NCBI GenBank assembly: GCA_037349315.1 | Contig: JBAIAC010000225.1 | Location: 545,501 to 609,500, forward strand | Origin: Chelydra serpentina | Lineage: Eukaryota > Chordata > Testudines > Chelydridae | DNA length: 64,000 bases | Direction of reading: 5' to 3' | Part shown: piece by piece, positions 31,630-41,814 of the stretch | Numbering within the stretch: the stretch's first letter is position 1 | Layout: the number at the start of each line of letters is the position of its first letter | Made by a program: the position numbers and the translations under genes | The notes under the pieces: generated by a model | Database searches by the model: none | The model's input: the letters and a program-made list of their open reading frames with translations, nothing else | Told to the model about the DNA's origin: nothing

Positions 31630-32000
31630 TATAATATGAAGTATTATAAGTATTATAATTATATAATAAGTATTATATAGGTATTATAAGTAACTGCAGA
31701 GTGTGGTACCAGATAGTTAATTGCACTTTTGTAAAGCAGTTTCGTCTTTAAATCTGCTGGGATAAAAATAGTAACTAGTAAATTCCACAGCCAGACATCA
31801 GGCCAGAATGAATTGATGGGGCCAGGATCAATTAATTACAGAAGAAACAAACTCTTACTTTATAAGCACGTCTTTCTTAACTTCCTTAAATATTATGTAG
31901 TACATTAACTATATCACGTGGGTTGTTCAATGCCATGAGGCTTTAAATAAATAAATAAATAGATGAAAATAAATAAATAAATAAAATAAAGGTGCATTTC
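31630..32000. repeat. AT-rich region with simple repeats
   Basis: Includes an att/ataag cluster at 31640-31690 and (AAAT/AATA)n at 31945-31992. No gene is seen. Confidence 0.6.
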
Positions 32001-32296
32001 TTGCCTTTCCCATATTTTTCATATTATTTAAATGACCACAACTCATTGAACAGAAAATTGTTTATTTCATGCTGTGAAGTGTGTCGGTAGCTCAGATTAA
32101 TAGCTTTACCTTCCTGTGCAGCATGGGGCATGGGTCACTGGCAGGTTTAAACTAGTGTCTATGGTGGATTCTCTACAACTTGACATCTTTAACCCATGAT
32201 TTGAGGCCGTCAGTAACTCAAGCAGAGATTAAGGATCTATTCCAAGAGTGGGTGGGGTCGTTTGGTCTGCAAGGGGCATGAGGTCGGACTAGATTA

Positions 32297-32414
32297 GGGT
32301 GATCAGATGTCCCGATTTTATAGGCACAGTCCCAATTTTGGGGGCTTTTTCTTATATAGACACCTATTATCCCCCACCCCATCCCGATGTTTGACACTTG
32401 CTGTCTGGTCACCC
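32297..32414 (+). mobile_element. MITE with 7-bp target duplication
   Basis: A 118-bp element with ends GGGTGATCAGATG and GTCTGGTCACCC. TAGATTA occurs at 32290-32296 and 32415-32421. The perfect duplication fixes the element boundaries for the whole family. It has no coding capacity and would need a transposase from elsewhere. A 7- or 8-bp duplication suggests a hAT-like system. Confidence 0.85.
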
Positions 32415-32687
32415 TAGATTAGATGATCACGCTGGTCCCTTCTGACCTTAAAGGCTCTGAGTCTAACAGGGAGAGGGAAGTAAAGGAAAAATTAAAAAAA
32501 AAAAAACCAAACATTGTAATACGAGGGTGACTCCAACAGCTCACTGTATAGTCCCGCCCCTTTCTTCCCCCACTGGGTGTTTAATGACCTGCTGGGATTT
32601 GGGACCTTAATTCTCTCATTCCATTGATAAACTGATACAACGTGACTGAAATTAAACCAATTCCCAGCCAGGAAAACCTCACACCCC

Positions 32688-32759
32688 TGCATTGGTTGGG
32701 AATCGAACCCAGATTAACTGCTTGGAGGGCAGCTCTGCTCACCACTACACCACCAATGC
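32688..32759 (-). tRNA. tRNA-Gly(TCC)
   Basis: A 72-nt minus-strand gene: GCATTGGTGGTGTAGTGGTG, anticodon arm GCTGC-CCTCCAA-GCAGT, T-loop TTCGATT and acceptor GCATTGG/CCAATGC, which pairs fully. TTTT follows about 14 bases downstream. Position 33 is C where nearly all tRNAs have U. The T-stem has one C-A mismatch. Otherwise one of the best tRNAs of the window. Confidence 0.85.
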
Positions 32760-33365
32760 ACCTGGCAAAAGAGCCTCTCCTGTGTGCCACTGATGCTTGA
32801 CAAATGACTCACCCCCACAGCGCTCAGGAGCTGGCTGGAGAGGCTGGGGGCAGCCTGTCAGCTGTGAGCAGAGACAGGTCCCCAGAGTGACTGACAGGTG
32901 GGGACCTGGGCTCCACATCCCAGCCTGAGGTGGCTCCATCCCCATCTCTGCCCTCAGAGAAGGGAAATGAAAATCAGTGACCCTAATGGCAAACGTGACC
33001 CCCGAAGGAAGGAGACAGCTCCTTTGAACGCGCAGTTTGGGTTGTTCCTGCTACGCACTGAGGGTTTGTTGCTGCTGCTGATTCCAGTCCTTGGGCTCTG
33101 CCCGGACAAGGAACGACTCAGGCTGTCACTCAAGGGAAGAAGGGAGATGATTTTTTTTGTCGGCTGCCTCGTCTTAAGGGTGTTTGTTGGTCACCTTCTA
33201 ATCTAGTGGGTGCTGGGTAGACGCAGGCAGCCCCCGCTCCTGGGTCTCTCCCGAGTAAATACAGTTTGTACACAAAACCCCAAAGCTTTTCACCGAAAGG
33301 AGGGAAAGGAAATGGCCACAAGATGGCGCCAGGACATAAGGAACGTCACACAACCCCATTCTTAG

Positions 33366-33459
33366 GGGGAGCCATTGTGTTGGGTTAGCGCACAGTACTC
33401 ATAACGCCGTGCTGCATGAAGTGATGCTGAGCTTGTGAGTTCAAGCCTCATCTGGAGCA
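33366..33459 (+). pseudogene. Intron-bearing tRNA-Ile(TAT)-type pseudogene, anticodon CAT
   Basis: The 3' half GTGAGTTCAAGCCTCATCTG-GAGCA and the D-side GGTTAGCGCAC match vertebrate Ile(TAT). The anticodon stem CAGTA/TGCTG encloses a long loop beginning CTCATAAC, i.e. an intron of about 20 nt remains, as in known Ile(TAT) genes. The anticodon reads CAT. The 5' acceptor strand no longer matches. A TTTT follows at 33464. Confidence 0.6.
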
Positions 33460-33477
33460 CCAGTTTTGGGGATTTGA

Positions 33478-33819
33478 TAGCAGCCTTCAACTACCGGAAG
33501 GCAGGTTTCCAAGAGGATGGTGCTCGGCTGTTCTCAGTGGTGGCAGATGACAGAACAAGGAGTAATGGTCTCAAGTTGCAGTGCGGGCAGGTTTAGGTTG
33601 GATATTAGGAAACACTATTTCACTAGTAGGGTGGTGAAGCCCTGGAATGGGTTCCCTAGGGAGGTGGTGGGATCTCCTGCCTTAACAGTTTTTAGGGCCC
33701 AGCTTGACAAAGCCCTGGCTGGGATGATCTAGTTGGGGTTGGTCCTGCTTTGAGCAGGGGGTTGGACTAGGTGACCTCCCGAGGTCTCTTCCAACCCTGA
33801 GATTCTATGATTCTAAGGT
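33478..33819 (+). mobile_element. CR1 LINE 3' end
   Basis: The plus strand carries the usual 3' segment: agaggatggtgctcggctgt, ggatattaggaaacactatt, ttggactaggtgacctcc, ending in attctatgattctaag, the octamer-like CR1 terminus. Frames are broken by many stops. Heavily 5' truncated. Confidence 0.9.
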
Positions 33820-33999
33820 CCAGACTGGTAAACTCCCAGGCAGAACAAGCCACGTTATCGATGGTAACACTAGGATTGGAGGATTATATCACATTATACA
33901 AAATTGTAAATAAAGTTGTAATCTGAACTTGAGCTTTCTGTTGTCTGCTAGAAATGCCCCTGGGACCCCCGCAGTCCCCAGCAGGAGTGAAAGGAGAAA

Positions 34000-34850
34000 C
34001 CCCCAGCGCTGCACTGAGCTCCAGGCTGGTTCATCGGGGGTGGGGGGAATTGACTTCTCAGCTGCTGAGCAGGGAGCCAGGGCACTTCTCTGGGAATGAG
34101 GGTTCCCAGCCTGACCCAGCTGCTTCATTGCCCCCGGGGGCCCTGCCGGCTGAGACTGTCCCTGAGGCCAGGCAGCGGCTCAGTGAGCTTTCCTGGGGTC
34201 GCTGGCAGGGCAGGAATATCCCACGCTGAGGGCCTGAGTTCAGCCATGGGGAAAGGCAGCAGCTTTGCTCCCCCCTTCTAAACAGAGCTCCCAGGCCGTG
34301 GTTCTCAAACAGGAATCCAGACCCCCAGGTTTCGGCCGGGGCGGGGCGGGAGTCTGCCAAAATGAACCAGCCAGCCGGGCCGGCATTAGACAGTCGTTGT
34401 GGCACGGGTGGGCTGTGGAGTTTTTATACCATGTTGGGCGGGGGCCACAGAAAGAACAAGGCTGGGAACCTGGCTCCAGGGGATCCCAGGGAATAAAGAC
34501 TCCGTCCCACTCGGTGCTGCCAACGCTCCTGATTTTGCCTTGAGGCTCATTAGGATTGTTGTTTTCCTTAAAGCCCCAGCTCCTGGAGTCAGGTGGAGAC
34601 GTGATGATTTCAGCCTTCGCTCTTAAAGACACAGGACGTTCTCTCCCCACTGCGCCCTAAAGGCTCATCAAGCAGAAGGCAAATAAAAAGATCCCAAATC
34701 TATTAATTTTACACAATCTCATGATTTCAAAGCCCATCTCGTGATTTTCAGTGAGCCTGGCTCAGGGTTTTGAACGTTTGGGGTTGGTCGTTCTGCAGCC
34801 TGAGAGCCGGGCACCCTCCTTCCCATCCAGCACCCCCAGACTGTCCTAAA
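34000..34850. other. Region with no gene recognised
   Basis: Contains ggttctcaaacaggaatcc near 34300, reminiscent of a DNA-transposon end, but no partner was found. No exon or tRNA is supported. Confidence 0.3.
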
Positions 34851-35154
34851 GCATTAACTCTTCCCTCTCCGTCACGCCGCTGTAACGCAGCTGGGAATCC
34901 CCATTCCTAGATGGGCTTTTCCACACACAGTGAATCCCCCACAGGGCTGAGACCCCACAGGGCTGTTCCGGGGGCTCCAGTCCCCCAGCCCAGGACAGAC
35001 GGGGCAGTAACCTCACATCACCCCTCTGTGACTCCCAGGGGCCCTGCAGGGACAGCAGCTCCATGCTGGGCTCTAGGCCCCCCCAAAGCACCAGGGGGGA
35101 GGGGGCGGTTCAACTCCCATGTCAGGGGCTCCTGCTGCCTGGAGATGACCAGAT

Positions 35155-35440
35155 GCTCACAGCCCCTCCCCCTCACACTGACTCCCCCATGGACCCTCCC
35201 CCTCACAGCCCCTCCCCCTCACACTGACTCCCCCATGGACCCTCCCCCTCACCGCCCCTCCCCCTCACAGCCCCTCCCCTCATAGACACCCCATAGCCCT
35301 CCCCTCATAGCCCCTCCACTTCACAGTGACTCCCCCATGGACCCTCCCCCTCACAGCCCCTCCGCTCACAGCCCCTGCCCTCATAGACACCCCCATGGAC
35401 CCTCCCCCTCACAGCCCCTCCCCTCACAGCCCCTCCCTTC
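35155..35440. repeat. 45-bp pyrimidine-rich minisatellite, second large copy
   Basis: The same unit as 6765-7200 with about six variable copies, followed (35440-35665) by a block nearly identical to 7205-7425. Confidence 0.75.
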
Positions 35441-35667
35441 ACACACGCAGGGACTTGTTCGCTGGGCTCTGACATTACAAACCCAGGGGGGAGGTTTCTG
35501 AGGATTTACTCCCTGAGCCCCTCCCCCTCTCACCGCTCCCCTGAGTGCAGAGGGGCTGGGCTCAGGCAGCCAGTTTCACCCAGGGATTTCCCAGCCCAGG
35601 CCCCCGAGTCTCCTCTGCCCGTATCTACCAGTGACACTGCGCGTGGGTGGCGGCTACAAGGGGCTCG

Positions 35668-36235
35668 TGTCACGGAGTATAGGGGGAGTCCGGTCCTGCA
35701 CCCCTCTTCCCCGGATTCACTGGGAGTCTCAGCCAGCCAGCAGAACAGAAGGTTTATTAGAGATGCCAGGAACACAGCCCAACCAGAGCTTGTCAGTACA
35801 TCCAGGACCCCTCAGTCGGGTCCTTCCAGGGGGCAGGGAGCTTAGACCCCAGCCTGGGGGCTCCCTGCATTTCGCCCCACAGCTCCAAATGGGGCAGGGA
35901 GGCCAGACGCTGTCTGCCTCTCTCCCCTCTTCTCCGGCCAGCCCCAAACTGAAACTCTCCAGCCCCTCCTCCCCCTTTGTCTGCTTCCCGGGCCAGGAGG
36001 TCACCTGATCCCTTTGTTCCCACACCTTCAGCTGTCACCTTTGCCGGGGGAGGGGCCGGGCCATCTCTTGCCAGGAGACAGAGCCCTTCTCTGTGTCCAG
36101 GCCTCTGCCTTCTAGGGCTTTGTAACAATCATGCACCGTTGTCCCACCACCTAGATACTCAAGCACTGCATAGGGGAAACTGAGGCACCCACACAGTACT
36201 CAGGGAAACCTTAACAACAGTCCTATTTCGTCACA
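35668..36235 (-). mobile_element. Full-length solo LTR (568 bp)
   Basis: It runs TGTCACGG to TTTCGTCACA. In its own orientation it starts TGTGACGAAATAGGACTG and ends CTCCGTGACA, joining features of both the older LTR (start) and the younger one (end). It therefore shows they are subfamilies of one lineage. It sits exactly where the paralogue at 7425 continues without interruption. The right side abuts the 39-bp array, so no target duplication can be checked. Confidence 0.8.
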
Positions 36236-36945
36236 GGGCCCCAGATCCTCCCCGAGCCCAGACCCCCAGCCAGGGACCCCAGACCACCCCAGAACCCAGA
36301 CCCCCAGCCAGGGGCCCCAGACCCCCCCAGAGCCCAGACCCTGAGCCAGGGGGCCCAGACCACCCCCAGAGCCCAGACCCCCAGCCAGGGGCCCCAGACC
36401 CCCCCCAGAGCCCAGACCCTGAGCAAGGGGCACCAGACCCCCCCCAGAGCCCAGACCCCCAGCCAGGGGCCCCAGACCCCCCCCCCCGAGCCCAACCCCC
36501 AGCCAGGAGCCCCAGACACCCCCAGAGCGCAGCCCCCAGCCAGGGGCCCCAGACCCCCCCAGAGCCCAGACCCCCAGCCAGGGGCCCCAGACCCCCCCAG
36601 AGCCCAGACCCCCAGGCAGGGGCCCCAGACCCCCCGCAGAGCCCAGCCCCCAGCCAGGGGCCCTAGACCCCCCCGAGCCCAGACCCCCAGCCAGGGACCC
36701 CAGACCCCCCCAGAGCCCAGACCGCTAGCCAGGGGCCCCATACCCCACCCCCAGAGCCCAGACCCTGCGCCAGGGGCCCCAGACCCCCCCACAGCCCAGA
36801 CCCCCAGCCAAAGGGCCCGAGACCCCCCCAGAGCCCAGACCCCCAGCCAGGGGCCCCAGACCTCCCCCCGAGCCCAGCCCCCAGCCAGGGGCCCCAGACC
36901 CCCCCCAGAGCCCAGACCCCCATCCAGGGGCCCCAGACCCCCTGT
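36236..36945. repeat. C-rich minisatellite, about 38-39 bp, long array
   Basis: About 18-19 units of ggggccccagaccccc plus agagcccagacccccagcc, the same unit as 23990-24260. It is locked between two oppositely oriented LTRs. The minus-strand open frame of 317 codons is a repeat artefact. Confidence 0.85.
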
Positions 36946-37013
36946 CACAGAGTATAGGGGAGTCCGGCCCTGCACCCCTCTTCCCCTGGCTGGGGGTCTG
37001 GGCTCGGGGTGTG

Positions 37014-37514
37014 TGTGACAGAGTAGAGAGTGAGGTGGATTCAACCTGGGAGGTTTGTGGGGGAGGTTCCCTGGGACCTGCGGCATTGCATTAGGAAAGG
37101 GAGACTTTACCTGGGGCTGTAACATGAGCCAGGACGGGGGTTGGGAGGTGACACCTTTGGCTGGGAGAACGGACAAAAGGCAAGAGGATGAGCCCCGGGG
37201 GGGAGGGGGGGCTGGAGAGTTTTCAGTTTGGAGCTGGCTTGGGAAGAGGAGGGGAGGGGAGGGGGGCAGACAGGGTCTGGCCTCCCTGCCCCATTTGGAG
37301 CTGTGGGGCGAAATGCAGGGAGCCCCCAGGCTGGGGTCTAAGCTCCCTGCCCCCCGGAAGGACCCGACTGAGGGGTCCTGGATGTACTGACAAGCTCTGG
37401 TTGGACTGTGTTTCTGGCATCTCTAATAAACCTTCTGTTCTACTGGCTGGCTGAGACTCCCAGTGAATCCGGGGAAGAGGGGTGCAGGGCCGGACTCCCC
37501 TATACTCCGTGACA
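37014..37514 (+). mobile_element. Solo LTR, plus orientation
   Basis: It runs TGTGACAGAGTAG to CTCCGTGACA with AATAAA near 37425 and closely matches the minus-strand copy at 5583. A 35-bp piece of LTR end in opposite orientation (about 36952-36986) lies between it and the minisatellite. The pair of opposed LTRs could drive inversion of the array. Confidence 0.8.
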
Positions 37515-37580
37515 GCATTGTTTGGAGTCAATCCTTGCCTCTATCAGCCTGGGGGACTGGAAGAACAGCCCTGAGCAAGG

Positions 37581-37660
37581 GCTCCAGTGGTGCAATGGGT
37601 TAGTGCACAGCGCTGAATGGAGACATGCTGAGGTTGTGAGTTCGAGCCTCACCTGGAGCA
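37581..37660 (+). tRNA. tRNA-Ile(TAT)-derived gene with 13-base anticodon loop
   Basis: The 80-nt locus has a perfect acceptor GCTCCAG/CTGGAGC, perfect T-stem GTGAG/CTCAC with TTCGAGC, and a paired anticodon stem CAGCG/TGCTG. The loop is 13 bases (CTGAATGGAGACA) instead of 7. If six bases after position 37 were spliced, the anticodon would be GAA. TTTT follows at 37665. A shortened intron of an Ile(TAT) gene is the simplest reading. Function is uncertain. Confidence 0.6.
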
Positions 37661-38576
37661 CTGGTTTTCATTAACCCAATGGCTTTGCCCACTTCTTTGG
37701 CCCCATGGGCCCTAGAATTCCATCCCAGGGGACACTGAGGGGGGAGGAATCAAAAATGCTCCTTCACTTATCACCTCCTCTGCAGAGTGCAGGTCAGAAA
37801 CCACAAATCTACAATCCTTCCTCCCTCACCGGCCCCTATGCCAGGATCTCTCAAGCAGAGCCCAGAGCGCTGCCCATCCTTTGAGCCCCCCAAACACCCT
37901 CCTAATCTTTGCTCCCCAAACCCTCCTTTCTACATGTGAAAATCCCCATCGGGGAGGGAGAGGAGCAGGGAGCCAGCAGTCTCGGTGGCAGAATTATCTA
38001 CGGCAGCGCGCTGAGTGGTTGGTGGGCTGAGCTACACCCCTGTGGAGCTTTTCAGGGGTGAGATTTTGATGAATTGTAACAAAAAGAAAATCTCTCCTGT
38101 TCGGGCCTGTTTGTCACCTTTTGCCCTTGTGCCCCCTCAGCCTCTGTTCTTCCGGATAGGGGAGGTGCAGAGACAAGCCCCAGGCTTTCTGTCACAAAGT
38201 CTATACCCACCTCTGAAATATTGCCACTGGGAGAGTATGGCTCCCAATTCTCCCATAGAGGGATTGCAAGAGCGGCTACCCAGTTGGGCCTGGGTGTGTC
38301 GGAGATCCAGACTATAGGGGGCAGGTGATCCAGGGCCTATAAGGTCCCTGCCTGAGGGGATGTCAATGCATGTGGTGGGCTGTGAGCATCACAGGTTTTT
38401 ACCATGTCCAGGTAACCCAGGAACTAAGGCAGGAATGGGGTGAGGAAGCAAGTCAAGCTGAGCAAGGCAGGAAAAAAAATTCATCTTCCCTCCATGGGCC
38501 GCTCGCAATGACGTCCTTTTTGTGTGCCACGGCTGACAAAAACATCCCGGACAGAGAAGCATCAGGTCAAAAAGGT

Positions 38577-38649
38577 GCAGAAGTAGCTTAGTGGGGAGAG
38601 TGTTAGACTGAACATCTAGAGGTCCCAGATTCAATTCCAGGCTTTGGCA
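38577..38649 (+). pseudogene. tRNA-Phe-derived locus, anticodon GAA
   Basis: The 73-nt frame GCAGAAGTAGCTTAGTGGGG with anticodon arm TTAGA-CTGAACA-TCTAG resembles tRNA-Phe. Position 37 is C where Phe tRNA has G. The acceptor has one mismatch, and the T-stem CCAGA/CCAGG has two. Paralogue at 58241. Confidence 0.6.
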
Positions 38650-38944
38650 TGTGCTTTGTGTGCATGGGGTGGGCTATTTTCTTGAGCGCAGGGGTACCTT
38701 TACCCACCACGAGTCCCTCCTGTCAGGATCCCCAGCAGAAAAAGACAGTGGGGACTTGTGCCCACCTGGGCTTTCCGTCTTCTCTTCCTCTTTCTCAGCA
38801 AGGGGAAGGTAAAGAAGCTCTTCTTCAACCTGGAGTCACAAGGGCAAGAGAAGGTTGACTTCCTGAGCGCTGGTTCCAGACCTTTGCTCTACCAGCTGAA
38901 CCCATGAAGAGCTGCCACCACTTTCCCCACCCGCTAGGAGAGGT

Positions 38945-39010
38945 AAGTCACCTGGTGTCACTGCTGCTCTCTGAGAGAGACGCTGCATTACCCACATGGA
39001 GATATGCCTC
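38945..39010. repeat. Reversed single 57-bp-type unit
   Basis: ggtgtcactgctgctctctg followed by gacgctgcattacccacatg is the reverse complement of part of the 57-bp unit. Its flank block lies on the left, again in reverse. It shows the module in inverted orientation without expansion. Confidence 0.65.
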
Positions 39011-39075
39011 TCTCGTAGAGCTGAAAGGACTTTGAGCCCCGCTTTCACTGGCAGGACCAAGTAGCGCCCCCTGAT

Positions 39076-39178
39076 AGATTTTTGCCCCAGATCCCTAAAT
39101 GGCCCCCATCAAGGATTGAACTCACAATCCTGGGTTTAGCAGGCCAATGCTCAAACCACTGAGCTATCCCTCCCCCCC
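39076..39178 (-). mobile_element. Cry-type SINE, head half only
   Basis: The tRNA-like head and the first part of the body are present; the CR1-like tail is missing. A matching partial copy at 58740 lies at the same point of the duplicated block, so the truncation predates the duplication. Confidence 0.75.
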
Positions 39179-39335
39179 GTGACTTCCTGAACTCCGGCTC
39201 CAGTCCTTTGCTCTACCAGCTGATCTCTCAAAGGGCTGCTGCCACTTTCTCCAGGTTTGCCCAGCAGTGTGTGCCAGGGCGAGTGCTAGAAAGTGGATGG
39301 GGATTTGAAGGGAAGGGGCAGTGCCCTGGGATGGA

Positions 39336-39408
39336 GTTTCTGTAGTGTAGTGGTTATCTCGTTTGCCTGACATATGACAGGTTCCTGGTTTGAAAGCAGG
39401 CAGAAACG
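39336..39408 (+). pseudogene. tRNA-Val pseudogene, anticodon GAC
   Basis: The 73-nt frame starts GTTTCTGTAGTGTAGTGGTT with an acceptor that pairs with CAGAAAC. The anticodon arm reads TTTGC-CTGACAT-ATGAC, with the stem lost. T-loop TTTGAAA, one of the closing bases changed. Paralogous to the better Val at 8199. Confidence 0.65.
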
Positions 39409-39866
39409 TTGAAGCTTCCTCTTCCCAACTACTTTTGCTGTCCATCAAAACACTTCTCCTCATGGTCTGTCCTTGGGATAACCCCAACTCCTGTAGGAGG
39501 AAGTGAAGTGCGAATGGGGTTAGTCGAGCGCCACCGTTCGTTCTGCCAAAGCCTGGGGAGGTGCTGTTGGCTGCTGGGAGGTAGAATCCTGTGCCTGCCC
39601 CTCGGCTTCCCAGGGGTGGCGACTTGCAGCCCAGGAGAAGAAGGGGGTTCTGGGTGAAAGGTGTTAGGCTTGGGAGTTGCCTGCGAGCCGGGGGTGGACT
39701 TGTTCCAGTGGGAACCGCTGCTCCTGTCTCCCCGACCTGGGGGCGCCAGCCTGCTCCTCCGGGGCCAAGGCCACTGCTAGTCTCCTGCCTTGTGACATCA
39801 GGATTTCAATCTCCCCAGCATGAGCTGTGGCACGTGTATTAACCCTTCTTGGGGGGCCTGGTCGCT

Positions 39867-39939
39867 GCCCAAGTAGCTCAGTGGGGAGTGGATGAGATTG
39901 AAGATGTGAAGGTTTCTGGCTGGATGCCAGGCTCTAGCT
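39867..39939 (+). pseudogene. tRNA-Phe pseudogene, second copy
   Basis: Same as 8944-9016 with a few substitutions (the anticodon loop remains ATTGAAGA). The surrounding 39500-40100 block duplicates 8550-9180. Confidence 0.65.
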
Positions 39940-40109
39940 CACCCCTTCCCCCTGGGCCTGGCGTGCTGGGCTTTCTCCTGGGTGTGCAGCTGTGCCCCGA
40001 ACTCACGAGTTTCCCTCGTTTCAGAGGCAACACGTGCAGAGGGCGGGATGTGGGGCCATGTGCCCCACCTGGGTTAGCATCCCTGCTACAGCATGGGGTG
40101 CAGAGTTGG

Positions 40110-41005
40110 TGCTAGGGATGGGGGCAGCGCGTGGAGACGCACCCCCATGGGACGCAGCAGGGACATGCCGGCCACTTCTGGGAGCGGCGCGGCATGGAGG
40201 GAGGGAGGCAGAGTGGGCAGGGAGCCACTTTAGCGCTGCTGGGACGTCTCTGCACACCCGTTTGGGGGGAGGGGACTTAACTATTTTGACCCCTGGGCAG
40301 CAGAAACTGTCTCTGAAACTCTAAGTCCTGGTATTAAGGGCCTGGCTACTGAAGGAACAGCACAGCAGTGACAATGTGCAGGCGCGGCTAAACCTTTTAA
40401 CCAAATACAAGTAAAAATGAATAAACTAATTTCAGGAGACGATATGAAGGCAAGGAAAAAACCATTTCGTAAAGAAATTATTTGTCCTGCTTAGCAGAGT
40501 TACATAGAAACTATCATAACAATTCACGAGAGAACATTCAAAAACAAAGAGAGAGAACGTTGCCTAAACTTATTAGTAATAAACATCTAATGGGCATTTC
40601 CCTCAGAGTATAATATAACAATAGCGAAGTGGCAATGTGTCCAATTGTGAACCACAATAGGAAAACAAATTCCCTGTTAGGACCAGTCCCAATCCGGGGT
40701 CAGTGACGCTGCATCCGAACTGAGGTACATGTTATTCAAAACAGTCTGTTCACTGGCCAGTTACCCCTATTGAATGCTGACACAGCCATATTCGATGCAT
40801 TGGTTACTCTCCATTCAGCAGGTTATTTCCTACTTATTTATAATCACTGAAGCTGCTCTAAGCGGATGGGAGAGAGCTGTCCCGTCCGTGTAGTGAATCC
40901 ACCTCCCCGAGAGGTGGGAGCTATGTCGGTGGGAGAAGCTATGTCGGTGGGTGTGCAAGCTGTTCTGTTTACACTTATATATAATGTTTAATTAGCTACA
41001 CACAA
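40110..41005. other. Region with no gene recognised
   Basis: GC-rich up to 40320, then AT-rich unique-looking sequence. No exon, tRNA or familiar repeat was found before the Cys tRNA at 41009. Confidence 0.35.
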
Positions 41006-41008
41006 CCT

Positions 41009-41080
41009 GGGGGGATAGCTCAGTGGTAGAGTGTTTGACTGCAGATCAGGTGGTCCTTGGTTTAAATCCAAGTGCCCCCT
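41009..41080 (+). tRNA. tRNA-Cys(GCA), third copy
   Basis: A 72-nt frame with D-arm GCTCAGTGGTAGAGT, paired anticodon arm TTTGA-CTGCAGA-TCAGG and T-stem CTTGG/CCAAG. The acceptor has one G-G mismatch, and the T-loop is TTTAAAT (C56 to T). The anticodon is the normal Cys GCA. No TTTT is close downstream. Confidence 0.7.
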
Positions 41081-41214
41081 TAAATATCCAATCCCTAAAC
41101 AAAAAAATGTCCATAGCCATTCTGTTCAGAAGTTCCCCTGAATGGGGATGCCTGAAATGGATGGAAACACTCAATGTTTTCCTGTGCAAATGCATAAAAA
41201 CCGAGCAAACACGT

Positions 41215-41625
41215 CCCTCAGTGCATCTATACTGTGATAACAGCCCTGCGGCCCGGCTGGCCTGGATCGTCTGACTTGGACGTCTCGGTCTCAGGTTGTG
41301 GGGCTAAAAGCTGCAGTGTGGACATTGGGCTGAGACTGGAGCCCGGCCTCGGAGACCCTCACCCCTCGTGGGATCTCAGAGGCTGGGCTCAAGCCCAAGC
41401 GTCTACACTGTCATTTTATAGCCCTGCAGCACAAGCCCCACAAGCCTGAATCGGCTGAGCCAGGGGTTGAGAACAGTGACTTGGGTGTGTTAATGGCAGT
41501 GTAGACGTAACGCTAGGCTATGTCCACACTGCAATGAACACCCAGGGCTGTCCCATGCCAGCTCAGGCTCCCAAGGCTTGGGCTGTGGGGTGGTAAATTT
41601 GCAGTGTAGACATCTCGTCTCAGGC
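41215..41625. mobile_element. Possible non-autonomous DNA transposon cluster
   Basis: The phrases catctatactgtgataacag, gcagtgtggacattg, agcgtctacactgtc, gcagtgtagacgta and tgtccacactgcaatg face one another as inverted pairs, as in the small 'tctacactgc' elements common in turtles. Exact borders and target duplications are not clear. Confidence 0.4.
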
Positions 41626-41814
41626 TCAGTACCGGGCTCTGGGACCCCACAAGGTTGGGAGGGAGTTTAGCAAGCGACAAAGGGAGCTCGGCCGTGGAGT
41701 ATTACCCTGGGCTCACTGGCAGTTCCCCGTTGGTCTGTCTGCTTTGGGGCAGGGACCATAACACGTCCTGCTGCATTCGTTATTTCAAAGGGTGGTTTAG
41801 GATTTTCAGTCTCA

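Larger units (their letters stand above)
37517..39070 (+). repeat. Segmental duplication carrying Ile and Phe tRNA loci, copy 1
   Basis: This 1.55-kb block is repeated in the same orientation at 57184-58738, beginning with gcattgtttggagtcaatcc and ending near agatttttgcccc. Both copies carry an Ile-derived tRNA, a Phe-derived tRNA and one reversed 57-bp-type unit. No protein-coding exon was found within it. Confidence 0.8.

Noticed and set aside
36223..37176. 317-codon minus-strand frame (GVWGPWLGVWALG repeats)
   Set aside because: Product of the 39-bp minisatellite.
38015..38317. 100-codon frame in the Ile/Phe duplication
   Set aside because: The counterpart at 57682-57924 ends earlier through a frameshift, and there is no motif; not consistent with a conserved gene.
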